Origin: Selaginella moellendorffii
Lineage: Eukaryota; Streptophyta; Lycopodiopsida; Selaginellales; Selaginellaceae
NCBI RefSeq assembly: GCF_000143415.4
Contig: NW_003314264.1
Coordinates: 4,215,229 to 4,279,228 of the forward strand
Direction: 5' to 3'
DNA length: 64,000 bases
In this document: piece after piece, positions 1 through 14,135 of the stretch
How positions within the stretch are numbered: position 1 is the stretch's first letter
How the letters are laid out: each line of letters opens with the position of its first letter
Made by a program: the position numbers and the translations under genes
Notes under the pieces: generated by a model
Seen by the model: the letters and a program-made list of their open reading frames with translations, nothing else
What the model was told of the DNA's origin: nothing
The model's database searches: none

Positions 1-1
1 G

Positions 2-508
2 AACAAAGCCCAGGCCGTGATCACCACCATGCTCGCCAAAGGCTTCGTTCTCGGCAAGGACGCCATGGGAAAGGCCAAAGCTTTCGACGACAAGCACCGC
101 TTCACGGCAAGCGCAACCGCGACGATGGCCGACATCGACAAGAAGATTGGCTTCCGAGAGAAGATCAACGCCGGGACAGCGGCGGTGAATCAAGGCGTCC
201 GAGCAGTGGATCAAAAGTTCCAGGTCTCGGAGAAGACGAAGACGGCCTTCACCGCGGCCGAGCAAAAGATGTCGAGCGCCGGGTCGGCCTTGATGAAGAA
301 CAAGTATATCTTCACCGGGGCGAGCTGGGTGACGGGAGCATTCAACAAGGTGGCCAAGGCAGCCAACGATGTGTCGCAGAAAACCAAGGAGAAGGTCGAG
401 AAGGAGGAGCAAGTTGGGGGGATCAAACGCCAGCCCAGTGGCGATTCTACCCCGAGAACTGCCGAGCTCTTCCCGGACGAAGCCATGCCTCAAGCTCATC
501 ACGTTTGA
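2..508 (+). CDS. BPA1-like RRM protein (binding partner of ACD11), 3' part
   Basis: This is the C-terminal part of a plant RRM-family protein of the BPA1 (binding partner of ACD11) type; the RRM and the start codon lie before the window. The frame is open from base 2 and ends at TGA 506-508. Family-typical blocks are visible in order: MLAKGFVLGKDAMGKAKAFD, then KIGFREKI, KFQVSEKTKTAF, SAGSALMKNKYI and TGASWVTGAFNKVAKAA. The end is a charged tail (QKTKEKVEKEE) and a proline/serine stretch. In Arabidopsis, BPA1 proteins bind the sphingolipid-transfer protein ACD11 and act in cell-death and defence control; that function is carried over by homology only. The next gene on the same strand starts 164 bp downstream. 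Confident on family, not on which paralogue. Confidence 0.85.
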   Translation, partial: NKAQAVITTMLAKGFVLGKDAMGKAKAFDDKHRFTASATATMADIDKKIGFREKINAGTAAVNQGVRAVDQKFQVSEKTKTAFTAAEQKMSSAGSALMKNKYIFTGASWVTGAFNKVAKAANDVSQKTKEKVEKEEQVGGIKRQPSGDSTPRTAELFPDEAMPQAHHV

Positions 509-671
509 TTCTTGTAGTGGTTTCTCTCCTTTCTCTCTTCTTTCGCTTTATTTTTTCTTGCTCGCAAGCTTCCTTCCATTTCCATGTAAAATTGTCAAAT
601 ATATATTGTCTCTTTGTTTATAGCAATTCATAGTTCCTTGGTTTGGGACTTGGAAAATTTAGGGCTTGCCG

Positions 672-4725
<4,054 letters not shown>

Positions 4726-4931
4726 TCGCGAGTATAGAGACAGGAAATCTCTTGTAACATAGCATGTTTTTTGTCTGACGGAAGAGAGCTAGATTGATAA
4801 GAGTATCGGACGGCTCTTGTTGTGGATACCATCCTCATCTCTTGTGATATTTTGCAGCACATCGTGCGGTCGAGGATGCGCCACGTGGCAGTGTGGCCTT
4901 AGTTTATTTCAGTTCATCGTTTTTACTTTAC

Positions 4932-7664
4932 ATGGCCATGGAGCTCGGAAGAGCGACCATGGTGCTCGGCGGTGCGTCCGCCAGCACGGATTTCTCGCGA
5001 TTGATGAGCGTAAGCTCCACCAGCGCGAGCGCATTGGATAGGGCTTGGAGGCGTGGCAGGAGCGCCTTGGAATGGCGTGGCGGTAGCAATCGGCAGAGGC
5101 GAGAGGTATGAAATTCGAGCTCCCGAGAGAAAATGCGGGGATTCTTCGTCTAAAATCGCTCTGGTTTTTGTAGAGAGCCTGGCTGCGAGCGATTGATTGC
5201 TGGGAGAGTAGCTTGAGACGTCGGGGGTCACACTGGAAGGTATCGGCAGTGTCCACGTCTGTGAAAGAAGTAGCCCAGGAGGTAGAGTCTTCTTCTTTGC
5301 CTTTCAATTTTCTCGAGGAGGATGATAGTGAGAAGGCAACCTCAAAGAAAGGCAAGGGCGGCACCACAGGGGCGTCGTCAGTGTCTTCCGGCGTTAGGCT
5401 GGAACACATTAGCAAAACTTTCAAAGGCACTGCTCTACTTAGAGATATCAACTGGGAGGTGAAGAAAGGAGAGAAAGTTGGGCTGGTTGGAATCAATGGA
5501 GCTGGGAAAACCACGCAATTGAAGATTATATCAGGGGAAGAACAGCCAGATTCTGGGACTGTGCTTAAGGCCAAGCCGAACATGAAGATCGCGTTTCTCA
5601 CGCAGGAGTTTGAGGTGGTTCCGACCAGAACTTTGAGGGAGGAGTTCCTCAGCGCTTTCAAGGAGCAAATGGAGATATCGAGGAGGATTGAGCAAGTCCA
5701 AAAGGCTCTCGAGACCGCCACCGAGGACATGGCGTTGATGGGGAAGTTGCTGGACGAACTAGACAAGCTCCAAAAGAAGGCCGAGGCGACTGATCTCTAC
5801 GACGTCGACGTGAAAGTGAACAAAGTTATGCCGGAGCTGGGATTCTCGCAAGATGATAATGATCGCTTGGTGGCATCGTACAGTGGAGGGTGGCAAATGC
5901 GTATGTCACTGGGTAAGATCTTACTCCAGGTATGCTTTCAAGTGTTCTTTTCTCCTTTCTGTTCCTCAAGGCAAGTTCAACTTCCAGGAACCTGATCTCT
6001 TACTTCTGGACGAGCCGACGAATCATTTGGACATGGACACAATTGAGTGGCTTGAAGGCTATTTGAAAAAGATCGAGGTGCCCATGGTGGTTGTCTCTCA
6101 CGACCGAGCTTTCCTGGATCAGCTGTGTACGAAAATTGTAGAGACGGACATGGGAGTGTCAAGAACATACGAAGGAAACTACAGTAACTACGTGCAGGCC
6201 AGAACGACGTGGGCTGCAGAACAGGAAATGAAGTGGAGAAAGCAGCAAAAGGAAATAGCTCAAGCCAAGGAAAATGTTAGCAGTGCTAACAGTGGACAGG
6301 CAACATCAGCTAAACGGGTACATTTTGACGTCCTTTCTCGATAGTCTCAAGTAACCCGCGTTTTTATTTCTTTTGCAGCAACTTGAAAAGATTCAAGAGA
6401 AGGATCTTGTGGAAAAGCCTTTTGAGCACAAGTCGATAAGGTTTCGTTTTCCTGAAGCTGGACGGAGTGGTCGCATGGTTGCTAGTGTAAAAGATCTCAC
6501 CCTCCAGTACGGGGAAAAGGTTAGCTTTCTTTTTTATTTGTATCATCCCGTGCTTATCAGTCGCTTTGTGTGCAGGTTTTGTTCAAAAGTGCAAACATGA
6601 ATGTGGAAAGAGGCGAGAAACTTGCAATTATAGGTCCAAATGGTTGTGGCAAGAGCACCTTACTGCGCCTGATTCTGGGTTATGAGAAACCAACCCGTGG
6701 AGATATAACTCTCGGCGAGCATCGAGTTGTACCCAACTACTTTGAGCAGAATCAGGTTCTTTGGTTCTTCTCCCAGCGAAGAAATGGCTTCTCACCGTTA
6801 GTGATGCCAGGCTGAGGCATTGGATCTTAACAAAACGGTCTTGGAAACAGTGGAAGAAGTAGCCGAGGACTGGAGGCTCGACGACATCAAAGGCCTGCTT
6901 GGAAAGTGCAACTTCAAGGCTGAGATGTTTCCCAGGAAAGCGGCCTTTTTGAGTGGAGGCGAAAAGGTGACAAGTGCTTTTTACCAGTTTGTTCCCCCAT
7001 TAATACTTCCTTGACAGGCTCGGTTGGCATTTTGCAAATTCATGGTCAAGCCTTCGACTTTGCTCGTACTGGACGAGCCTACAAACCACCTTGACATTCC
7101 TACGAAAGAAATGCTGGAGGTATGAAAGCTAATCGTGCCTTGAGGACCGGCAGTAACGAGCTGATGGTTTTCCAACTCGCAGGAGGCTCTGAGAGAATAC
7201 CACGGCACGGTTCTCGTCGTCTCGCACGATCGCTACTTTGTGCGGCAGATTGTCAACAGAGTCGTGGAAGTGAAGAACGGACGACTGGAAGACTATAACG
7301 GAGACTACAACGTAAGCATCTCTAATTCTCGCATTGCTGCTCACACACTGCTCTTCTTTGGCAGTACTATCTCGAAAAGAACTTGGAGGCACGGAGAAAG
7401 GAGCTCGAGAGGGAGCAAGAGCTGGAAGGCAAGGCCCCGTCAGTGAAAGCCAAGTCCAAGATGTCCAAGGTACCTTGACTCTTTACTAAAAATCAAACTA
7501 AAACACATTAGGACGACTAAGAACGATTCAAAGCTTTCGTCTAAAACTTCTATTGTTCGTTGTTCCAGGCTGAGAAGGAACTCCAGAAGAAACAAAAGGC
7601 CCAATCGTACCAGCAGAAAAACTCCAAAGGAAAGTTGTCAAAGAATTCCAAGCGCTGGAATTAA
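4932..7664 (+). CDS. ABCF5: ABC-F family ATPase, ABCF5/GCN5-like
   Basis: Soluble twin-ATPase of the ABC-F class without membrane segments; members act on ribosomes or translation rather than transport. I start it at ATG 4932; the first ~60 residues are Ser/Arg-rich and could be a plastid transit peptide. NBD1: Walker A GINGAGKTT (about 5490), signature YSGGWQMRMSLGK, Walker B DLLLLDEPTNHLD, switch VVVSHDRAF. A charged linker (GNYSNYVQA, KWRKQQKEIAQA) follows. NBD2: Walker A GPNGCGKST (about 6634), signature FLSGGEKARL formed across an intron, Walker B LLVLDEPTNHLD, switch VVSHDRYF. The tail is Lys-rich and ends KNSKRWN, as in Arabidopsis ABCF5. At least eight short introns. All catalytic motifs are intact in both domains. 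Confidence 0.95.
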
Positions 7665-8013
7665 TAGAGTCAATTCCTTTGTACAGGATCGAGCCAATCA
7701 ATCAAACGGTCGTTATCTAAGTGTAATCGTGTTTATACTTAACCGAGCAATAGCTTTAGGGTTCTTGAGTGTCAATTTTAAACTAGCAAAATAGGGTTCT
7801 TGAGAGTGGTGGTCCACGCGGAGAGCACTGTGGACGGCGACAAAAGAGGTTGAATTGGCGCTTGTTCCTTTTGAGCCGGCGGGTAAGATGTGAGATTATG
7901 GGAATTGGAGGCCAGGCGAGGCCAGTCAACTCCGATTTGCGGAATAATTTGGGGACAAAACGAAATGCAGCAGTGGCACGCGGGCGCTGGCGATGCTGCT
8001 CGCCTAGATCCGC
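7665..8013. other. Intergenic, ABCF5 3' side to PLP-protein 5' side
   Basis: No gene was recognised. It should hold the ABCF5 3' UTR and terminator and the promoter/5' UTR of the next gene. Two near-identical TAGGGTTCTTGAG stretches (about 7757 and 7791) are telo-box-like. Confidence 0.5.
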
Positions 8014-10479
8014 ATGGTGAGCTCATCGGATGGGCGGGCCATCGCGAATTGGAGCAGTTGTCTCGAATCCCTCCGCCGGTTCGTGCTCGTCCTCCCACTG
8101 GAAGAACACGATGGGAGCATGTGGAAGAAGAATTCGCCCGGCGCCGGCAAGAATCCTTCCTCCCAGGAGCGGCATTCCAATCTTCGCGCGAATGCGAGGA
8201 AGGAATTCGTCCAGGCAATCGTGGGACGGGAAGAATTGGGCGTGGTTATCTGTGACCCAGAGAGGCTGCCACCGCTGGAGGCGGCGTACGTGGATTTCCT
8301 TCGGATGTTCCCCAGGTTTGCGGAGAGTCTAGCCGTGGACGATATGCGCGCTCGCGAGTACGCCCATCTCCGCCACCGGGTGTGCTGCGACTACTCGGGA
8401 TTTGGCCTCTTCTCGCACCTCCAGAGAGTTTGCAACTCGCCATCTTCGTCCTTCCGTCTCGCATACGTCTCTGCCAATCTCCCGACGCACGCGCTCTACG
8501 GATCTTCCACTGGATCATCCAGCCTCGAGAGCCATGTCCGCCGCAAGATCATGGATCACTTTCGGATCAGCGACACCGACTACTGCATGGTGTTCACGGC
8601 CAGCAAAGGCAGCGCCGTCAAGCTCTTGGCAGAGTCGTATCGCTTCGATCTCCACCAGCGCCTGCTCACGTCGTACGACCACCATAGCCAGAGCATCGAG
8701 TGGATGATCGGCTGCGCGAGGGAGAAAGGTGCCAAGGTGTCGTCGGTGAGATTCCGGTGGCCATCGCTGAGGATTTGCTCCAGGGAGTTGCGGAAGCAGC
8801 TCGTGGAGAAGAAGGTGTCCGGGAGGAGAACCGTCAAAGGGCTGTTTGTTTTTCCACTCCAGAGCCGAGTGACTGGCGCGAGGTACTCGTACCAGTGGAT
8901 TCCTTTCGCGCAGGAGAACCACTGGCAGGTTTTGCTGGATGCCTCGGCTCTCGGGCCCCGGGATATGGATGCGCTGGGCTTGTCGGTGTTTAGGCCCGAC
9001 TTCATCGTCAGCTCCTTCTACAAGGTGTTTGGAGCCGACCCCTCGGGATTCGGGTGCCTGTTCATCAAGAGGTCGGCCATCAAGTGCTTGCACAACACGA
9101 CGAGAGCGAGATCAGTGGGGATGGTGAAGCTCTTGTCTTGCCCGTCGTCGCAGCTGGGAGAAGAAGAGAGGCCCGAGTTCCCCCCGGGCTTGGAGCGGGA
9201 CGTGGATCCCAGCAACGTCAGCTCGTTCTCGGGGCCTCTATCAGCGGAGGAGATTCGAGCGGCCTCGGGAGAGATCTCGTCCAGTTTGGCCGACAATCAT
9301 GCAGACCATCATCGTGCCACGCAAGAGACGTGCGCTTCAGCTCCGGGGAAGCGTGAAGCTTCGCGTGACAAGGAACAGGTGGAAGAAATCATGGTGCTGT
9401 GTCCACGTCCAAGCGAAGAAGTTGACGACAAGAAGTCGGAGATTGATGATACGTCGACGCACAGTAGTCCACGGAGTGCGCAGTCTTCGAGAGGATCCCC
9501 GACGTTCAAACAGCACAGTAGTCCACATTCTTCGAGTGAATCTTCGCCGCAGCAAATTGACATCAAAGGGAAGCGCAAGATGGAGGAGGTGATTGAGGAG
9601 GCGGAGAGTTCTCGCTGGAGAAGCGAAACAGGCGGGCCCGAAAGCAGCACAGGACATGGGGAGAGTTCGTCTCAGCTTCGCAGGAATCTACCCGAGATCT
9701 TCGTCGAAACAAGCCCGCCCCCACCACCACCACCACCGAAAACTCTGATCGAACTTCTATCTCGTCCCGCCCCTGAGAAGAGACCATCGCTCCCTCCATC
9801 ACCACCACCGCCAGCACCGCCAGCTCAAGTTAAGAGGCTCGTCGAGCTTCTGCATGATCCCGCGGTTTCGGATGGAGGGTCTTCGGATTTGGAGGAAGAA
9901 GATGAGCTCCGGGTGGTTTGCAAGGCGCTGGACCAGACAAAGGTGCTGGGAATGATAAACATCAAGAACAGGCTGAGGTATCTCATCAGCTGGCTGCTGC
10001 TCTCTCTGGCGAAGCTCCGCCATCCGGCCTCGTCGTCGCATGGATTCAAGGCACCGCTGGTCCAGATTTACGGCCCCAGCGGGAGGAAATACGATCGAGG
10101 TGCGTCCATGGCTTTCAATCTCTACGACTGGGATGGGCTTCTCTTCCAGCCGACGCTCGTCCAGCGGCTCGCGGATCGAAACAGCATATCGCTGGGACTT
10201 GCGCAGATCAAGAACGTGAAGTTTGTGGACTTGGTGCCGGACTTCCAGAACATATCTCCCAGGAAGAGCAACGCATTCGGTTCGTCCCAGAGTTCTTCGC
10301 CGGAGAGCCAGCAAGAGTTCCTGGTGGTGACCATCGCTTTGAGCTACGTGAGCAGCTTCGAGGATGTTTATAGAGTGTGGGAGTTCGTCGCGAAGTTTTT
10401 GGATGCTGATTTTGTGAACAAGGAGGTGTGGAGGTACCACGCCATAAACCAGCAGATGGTTGTTCTTGGGTCCTTGTGA
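8014..10479 (+). CDS. PLP-dependent aminotransferase-fold protein (MOCOS/LigB-like, AT5G66950 family)
   Basis: Single-exon, 821-residue protein of the plant family annotated as PLP-dependent transferase / molybdenum-cofactor-sulfurase-like. The N-terminal two-thirds is the aminotransferase fold: YSGFGLFSHLQ, NHALYG-like HALYGSS, MVFTASKGSAVKLLAESY, YDHHSQSIEWM, GLFVFPLQSRVTGARYSYQW, LLDASALGPRDMD, and the putative PLP-lysine region SSFYKVFGADPSGFGCLF (about 9010-9060). A low-complexity Ser/Glu/Pro linker (including a poly-Pro run near 9715) leads to a conserved C-terminal module: LDQTKVLGMINIKNRLRYL, VQIYGPSG, VQRLADRNSISLG, and a terminal FEDVYRVWEFVAKFL. Bona fide sulfurases have a MOSC domain, which I do not see, so the chemistry is uncertain. 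ATG 8014 is the first in frame after an upstream stop. Confidence 0.85.
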   Translation: MVSSSDGRAIANWSSCLESLRRFVLVLPLEEHDGSMWKKNSPGAGKNPSSQERHSNLRANARKEFVQAIVGREELGVVICDPERLPPLEAAYVDFLRMFPRFAESLAVDDMRAREYAHLRHRVCCDYSGFGLFSHLQRVCNSPSSSFRLAYVSANLPTHALYGSSTGSSSLESHVRRKIMDHFRISDTDYCMVFTASKGSAVKLLAESYRFDLHQRLLTSYDHHSQSIEWMIGCAREKGAKVSSVRFRWPSLRICSRELRKQLVEKKVSGRRTVKGLFVFPLQSRVTGARYSYQWIPFAQENHWQVLLDASALGPRDMDALGLSVFRPDFIVSSFYKVFGADPSGFGCLFIKRSAIKCLHNTTRARSVGMVKLLSCPSSQLGEEERPEFPPGLERDVDPSNVSSFSGPLSAEEIRAASGEISSSLADNHADHHRATQETCASAPGKREASRDKEQVEEIMVLCPRPSEEVDDKKSEIDDTSTHSSPRSAQSSRGSPTFKQHSSPHSSSESSPQQIDIKGKRKMEEVIEEAESSRWRSETGGPESSTGHGESSSQLRRNLPEIFVETSPPPPPPPPKTLIELLSRPAPEKRPSLPPSPPPPAPPAQVKRLVELLHDPAVSDGGSSDLEEEDELRVVCKALDQTKVLGMINIKNRLRYLISWLLLSLAKLRHPASSSHGFKAPLVQIYGPSGRKYDRGASMAFNLYDWDGLLFQPTLVQRLADRNSISLGLAQIKNVKFVDLVPDFQNISPRKSNAFGSSQSSSPESQQEFLVVTIALSYVSSFEDVYRVWEFVAKFLDADFVNKEVWRYHAINQQMVVLGSL

Positions 10480-10658
10480 GAGTGATCGAGCGAGAGAAAG
10501 ATCTCAATAAGCTCTCTCAATTCATTGAGATTCTACAATAATCGAAGAGGCTAGCTATGTCACAAGACTCACAGAAGCTTCACTGATTGTTTTCGTTGCG
10601 CTCCAGAGCTGGAGAAAGGCGTGTGTGAGTCAAAGAAACAAAAGAAAAAGAGAGGGAA

Positions 10659-10970
10659 TCACGCACTGTTGTAGTTGAGCAGCTTTTCGATGAGATCGAC
10701 GTGAGTCATGAGCATTCGCCGGCAGCAGTAGCGCACAAGTCCCAAAGCATCGAGCGCTTCACTGTCAATTTCCATTTTTCTCAGAAAGACGAAGAGAAGA
10801 AGCTTGGGAAGTTCTTAAATACCTCTCTGGGTAATCGGCCTGGAGAAGATCCAAGTAGGTGTCCCATTTGTTGCCGATCACCTGGAACTAGCGAGCTTAG
10901 CGCACGGCCAGAGAGGATAGCAAAGAGATCCTACCTTGCCGCAAGTGAAGCAGCGCACTGGAATGATCAT
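10659..10970 (-). CDS. NRPB10: RNA polymerase subunit RPB10 (ABC10-beta), shared by Pol I/II/III
   Basis: Three tiny exons that open-reading-frame searches miss: 10935-10970, 10823-10881 and 10659-10761 (198 nt, 65 residues). Splicing gives [12 protein letters not shown], then [19 protein letters not shown], then [19 protein letters not shown] and [15 protein letters not shown]. The zinc-binding signature is complete: the CFTCGK pair near the N-terminus and the RYCCRRML pair near the C-terminus. Donor/acceptor dinucleotides are GT-AG at both introns and the frame is kept. RPB10 is a small universal subunit joining the RPB3/RPB11 side of all three nuclear polymerases. The protein is slightly shorter than the Arabidopsis one (71 residues) because the variable tail after LLNYN is short. 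The start codon lies 56 bp from the start of the divergent SELT-like gene. Confidence 0.95.
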
Positions 10971-11026
10971 CTTGAGGTTTTAGGGTTCTTGGCTCGACTC
11001 GTTTGCCCTAAATATTCTCTTTAGCT
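10971..11026. promoter_or_regulatory. 56-bp divergent start region shared by RPB10 and SELT-like genes
   Basis: This is all the DNA between the two opposed ATGs. It contains a telo-box (TTTAGGGTT, 10979-10987), a motif common upstream of plant translation and housekeeping genes. Promoter elements of each gene must overlap the other's 5' UTR or coding region. That it works as a bidirectional promoter is inference. Confidence 0.6.
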
Positions 11027-11934
11027 ATGGCGAGCGAGCGTCTCCAGCAGGCGATTCTACTCCTCCCGCTGTTGCTCATCGCGTGCGATGTCTGGACTGC
11101 TGTTCGTCCTCTCCCTGCTAAGCATCACCACCACAGCGATCGGCAGGCTCCCCAGGAACAAGTCGTCCAGGTAAATTTTCCTAGATTTGTGCTCTTAATT
11201 CTACGTTGTCTATGGACACTGTTCTTTGAGCCGCCTTTTTCACGGACAATCTTCACAGAGCTCCACATTTCGTCTTTCCAATTTGATCTTCGATTTTTTC
11301 TTGCAGCCGCCCTACGTACCTGGAGCCAAGGACGCGGCCAGTTACGGTGGAAAATTTCACATCTCGTTTTGCACGTCGTGTTCGTTCAAGTAAGCAAACT
11401 TCTCAAGAACTTGAGTAGAAAGTTCTGATGCATTCGTGGTGTTTGTAAGGAACCAAGCGATGCAGACGAAAACTATGCTCGAGACTCTCGTGCCTGGCAC
11501 CGTCGTTGTGCTGTCGAACTATCCTCCGCCATTCCACAAGCGCATGCTCAGCAAGATCGTTCCAGCGATCCAGTTTGGAGGCATCGGCGTTGCTTTGGCT
11601 GGAGAGCAAATCTTTCCAATGCTCGGCTACGCTGCCCCGCCCGCGTGGTACAACACGTTCCGCCAGAACAAATTCGGAGCGGTGGCCAGCTGCTGGCTCA
11701 TTGGGAACTTTCTACAGAACGCACTCCTGGGCACGGGAGCTTTCGAAGTTTACTACGATGGTGATCTGGTAGGAAAAACACCTTTTTTTCACGTATAGGT
11801 GGATGACTAAAAGTTCTCTTTTTCCTCCTACGCAGGTGTTTTCCAAGCTTCAGACAAAAAGATTTCCGACAGATGACGAGCTTCGTGATTCCATTGGGAA
11901 ACTTTTGGTACGGAAGACAGGCACGGTATATTAG
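11027..11934 (+). CDS. SELT-like protein (selenoprotein T homologue, Cys form)
   Basis: Four exons: 11027-11170, 11307-11389, 11450-11768 and 11836-11934, all GT-AG and frame-consistent. The N-terminus has a hydrophobic signal/anchor segment (AILLLPLLLIACDVWTAV), then a His-rich stretch. The thioredoxin-like SELT/Rdx core follows: KFHISFCTSCSFK with the redox pair C-T-S-C, TVVVLSNYPPPFHKR, GVALAGEQIFPMLG, PPAWYNTFRQNKFG, WLIGNFLQNALLGTGAFEVYYDGDLVFSKL. Animal SELT has selenocysteine at the second position; here it is ordinary cysteine, as in other plant SELT-like proteins. Expected in the ER/secretory membrane. The end RKTGTVY is close to family length. A 3' UTR with no further gene follows to about 12150. 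Confidence 0.93.
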
Positions 11935-12276
11935 TTATGGTTCTTGATGACTGACGGTGCTTTGTATGGTCCGTGCTGTCCGTCCGAGTAACGAACTGTA
12001 AAAACTCTTCTCCTTTTTTTCCCTAAATCTCGGCTGCAGGAGCAGCAGCAGCCGACTCTCATTTAAAACTCGCGTGGAGTCGTGTAAAGAAATATTTGTT
12101 CCCGCCAAAGTGAGAAAAAAATGGAGGGAATTATGTGCTAAAATCTTGTTAAGCTTGTCACCTTCTTCGAGCGATCCATCGTCTTGGCTGAGGTGAGAGC
12201 TTTTTCTCTCTTTCCAGTGCTTGCTAATGCAAGATCTTCTCTTGTGTACAGCAAGAACGCGAAAGCCAGAAGAAAG

Positions 12277-13710
12277 ATGTCACAGCCCCTGAGGTGCCCG
12301 GCCGACTTTCCGGAGCTCCTGTGGAAGGACTGCCAGGCAAAGTCGAACGAGCTGTGCGATGTAGAAATCGTTGTCGGAACTCGCAACTTCTGGTGTCACG
12401 GGAGCATCCTTGCGGCGTCGAGCGAGTTCTTCCGCTCGGCCTACAACCCATCCGCCTCGGGAGTCAAGATCATCCGGCTTTCATCCATCCCTGGAGGCCC
12501 CCACGTCTTCGAGCTCGTCCGGAGGTTCCTCTATGGCCAGGACTTCACCGTGACCGACGCCACCGTCCTCGATGTCTGGCAAGCCGCCGACTTTCTTGGC
12601 ATCACTCCTCGCAAGCCCGATGGAGTGAGCCTCCAGGCGAGATGCAAGTCGGTCTGGGACTCCCGCGTCCAGCACTCTTGGCGGTCGTGCCTCCATCTCC
12701 TGTGCAAGGCTGCCAAGCTCGGCTCCATTACCGACGTCCACCCGAGCGACGGGAGGCTGGCCGAGTGTAAGAAAAGGTTCCTCTTGCTCGTCGGCTCTCA
12801 TCTGGCGATGGGAGCGGTTCTCAGGAACTTGGTGAAGCTCAAGGCGGGGCACGTCGAACAGGTGCTCTCCATTCTCAAGGACGTCCCGGTGGTCGTCCCG
12901 GCGGCGGAGCTCTCCCAGAACATGATGGCCTATCTCATGGACTTGGTTTGCTACTTCAAGGCTGGCTCTCCTCCCTCGGACAAGGTTGGAGCCAACATCA
13001 TTAGCGTCTGCGAGTTCGTGCTGGATTACCTCCAGTGCGCTACAGGAGCTTACCGCAGAGCTCCTGGGTCCTTCTTCCGGAGCGGCACTGGACAGGCACC
13101 CGCGGTGATCTACTTGGCCATGGTCGCACACACTTGCTACGTCTTGAATCCGGGGAGGTACGCAAGATCCAACTTTGACACCGTCTTGACGCTCGTGGGG
13201 CCTCTGGACATCGGCTGCCTCACGCCAGAAGCTCTGGCGGAATGGGTCCAGCCTTTCTTTCCAACGTCGGAGACTGGTTTTCCCGTTCGCAGCAAGATTG
13301 GAGAGCTCCTCGGCCACTATGTTACGTCGACGCTGGAGGAGAACCCCCCGGCCATCTCCTGGTTCTTCTTCCACGCCATGGCCAACTTTGCGTCCAAGGC
13401 TTGCGAGAGTCACGACCAGCTCTACGATCTTATCAAGGCCTACATGAAGAAGAACCCGCAGACGTCCGAGGGGCTCAAGCAGGCGTTCGAGAGCATGCTG
13501 GACCTCGGCAAAGTGTCGGCGGTGAAGGCTGGCGGGATAGCTTGCTGCAACTCGCCGTTTCTGCTCAGCTCGAGGTTCAAGGACGCGGTGAGCAATAAGT
13601 GGAGTTCCGAGTTCGGCAGGCAGAAGCTTCGGAAGCGCCTGTTCGACGAGTTGTCTCCTTACGATGATGATGATGACGAAATGACGCCATTCGAGTGCTC
13701 CTCTAATTGA
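12277..13710 (+). CDS. BTB/POZ protein of the NPH3-like (NRL) type
   Basis: I start it at ATG 12277 (MSQPLRCPADFPELL); the frame is open upstream but an AG acceptor-like site just before suggests 5' UTR or a small upstream exon. The BTB domain covers about residues 25-110: LCDVEIVVG, FWCHGSILAASSEFFRSAY, FELVRRFLYG, VLDVWQAADFLGI. The rest is helical and fits a diverged NPH3 domain, notably IYLAMVAHTCYVLNPGRY and HDQLYDLIKAYMKKNP followed by a DLGKVSAVKAGGIACC region that aligns with the usual MDCxKLSxEACxHAAQN. NPH3-like proteins are substrate adaptors for CUL3 ubiquitin ligases, several in phototropin signalling. The tail has an acidic DDDDDE run. The classic NPH3 sequence is poorly kept, so subfamily is uncertain. 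Confidence 0.8.
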   Translation: MSQPLRCPADFPELLWKDCQAKSNELCDVEIVVGTRNFWCHGSILAASSEFFRSAYNPSASGVKIIRLSSIPGGPHVFELVRRFLYGQDFTVTDATVLDVWQAADFLGITPRKPDGVSLQARCKSVWDSRVQHSWRSCLHLLCKAAKLGSITDVHPSDGRLAECKKRFLLLVGSHLAMGAVLRNLVKLKAGHVEQVLSILKDVPVVVPAAELSQNMMAYLMDLVCYFKAGSPPSDKVGANIISVCEFVLDYLQCATGAYRRAPGSFFRSGTGQAPAVIYLAMVAHTCYVLNPGRYARSNFDTVLTLVGPLDIGCLTPEALAEWVQPFFPTSETGFPVRSKIGELLGHYVTSTLEENPPAISWFFFHAMANFASKACESHDQLYDLIKAYMKKNPQTSEGLKQAFESMLDLGKVSAVKAGGIACCNSPFLLSSRFKDAVSNKWSSEFGRQKLRKRLFDELSPYDDDDDEMTPFECSSN

Positions 13711-14135
13711 AGAGACGAAAACAGCACTGCAAGGTACTCTTTTCCTCCTGCTTGCATACTTTCCTACGTTATTGCTGTTCAACTACAGGATTATTCTAGG
13801 CGATGTATACGACAAGTAGAAGATTTGACACGTTCTCGAAAAAAATCCTTTTTTCACTACTGTATAGAAAATCTGGAGTATCTTCGCCAGTTTCTATGTG
13901 ATCCAGTCGTTTTGCCTGACCAGGACTGCCTCGTTTGCATTGGGAGTTCATGAAGTGCTTCTTACTGTTTTGACGTTTTATTCATAGTTGCTCACTTGGA
14001 AACAGTGTGGTCGAGAAGACGACATTGGAAAGAGTGAAAGACTCCTCACGCTGAGGAGTTGGCCGAGGTATATATTCTCTCGCAAGGTTGCTTGTATTTT
14101 ACTGACAGTGTGGTCCTCTTCTAGGCTGAGAAGAG

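Noticed and set aside
11367-11390. Possible selenocysteine site in the SELT-like gene
   Set aside because: The redox motif is C-T-S-C with ordinary codons; no in-frame TGA occurs at the usual position.
12481-13782. Long minus-strand frame (433 codons) opposite the BTB gene
   Set aside because: Shadow of a GC-rich coding region; it shows no domain, while the plus strand has a clear BTB fold.
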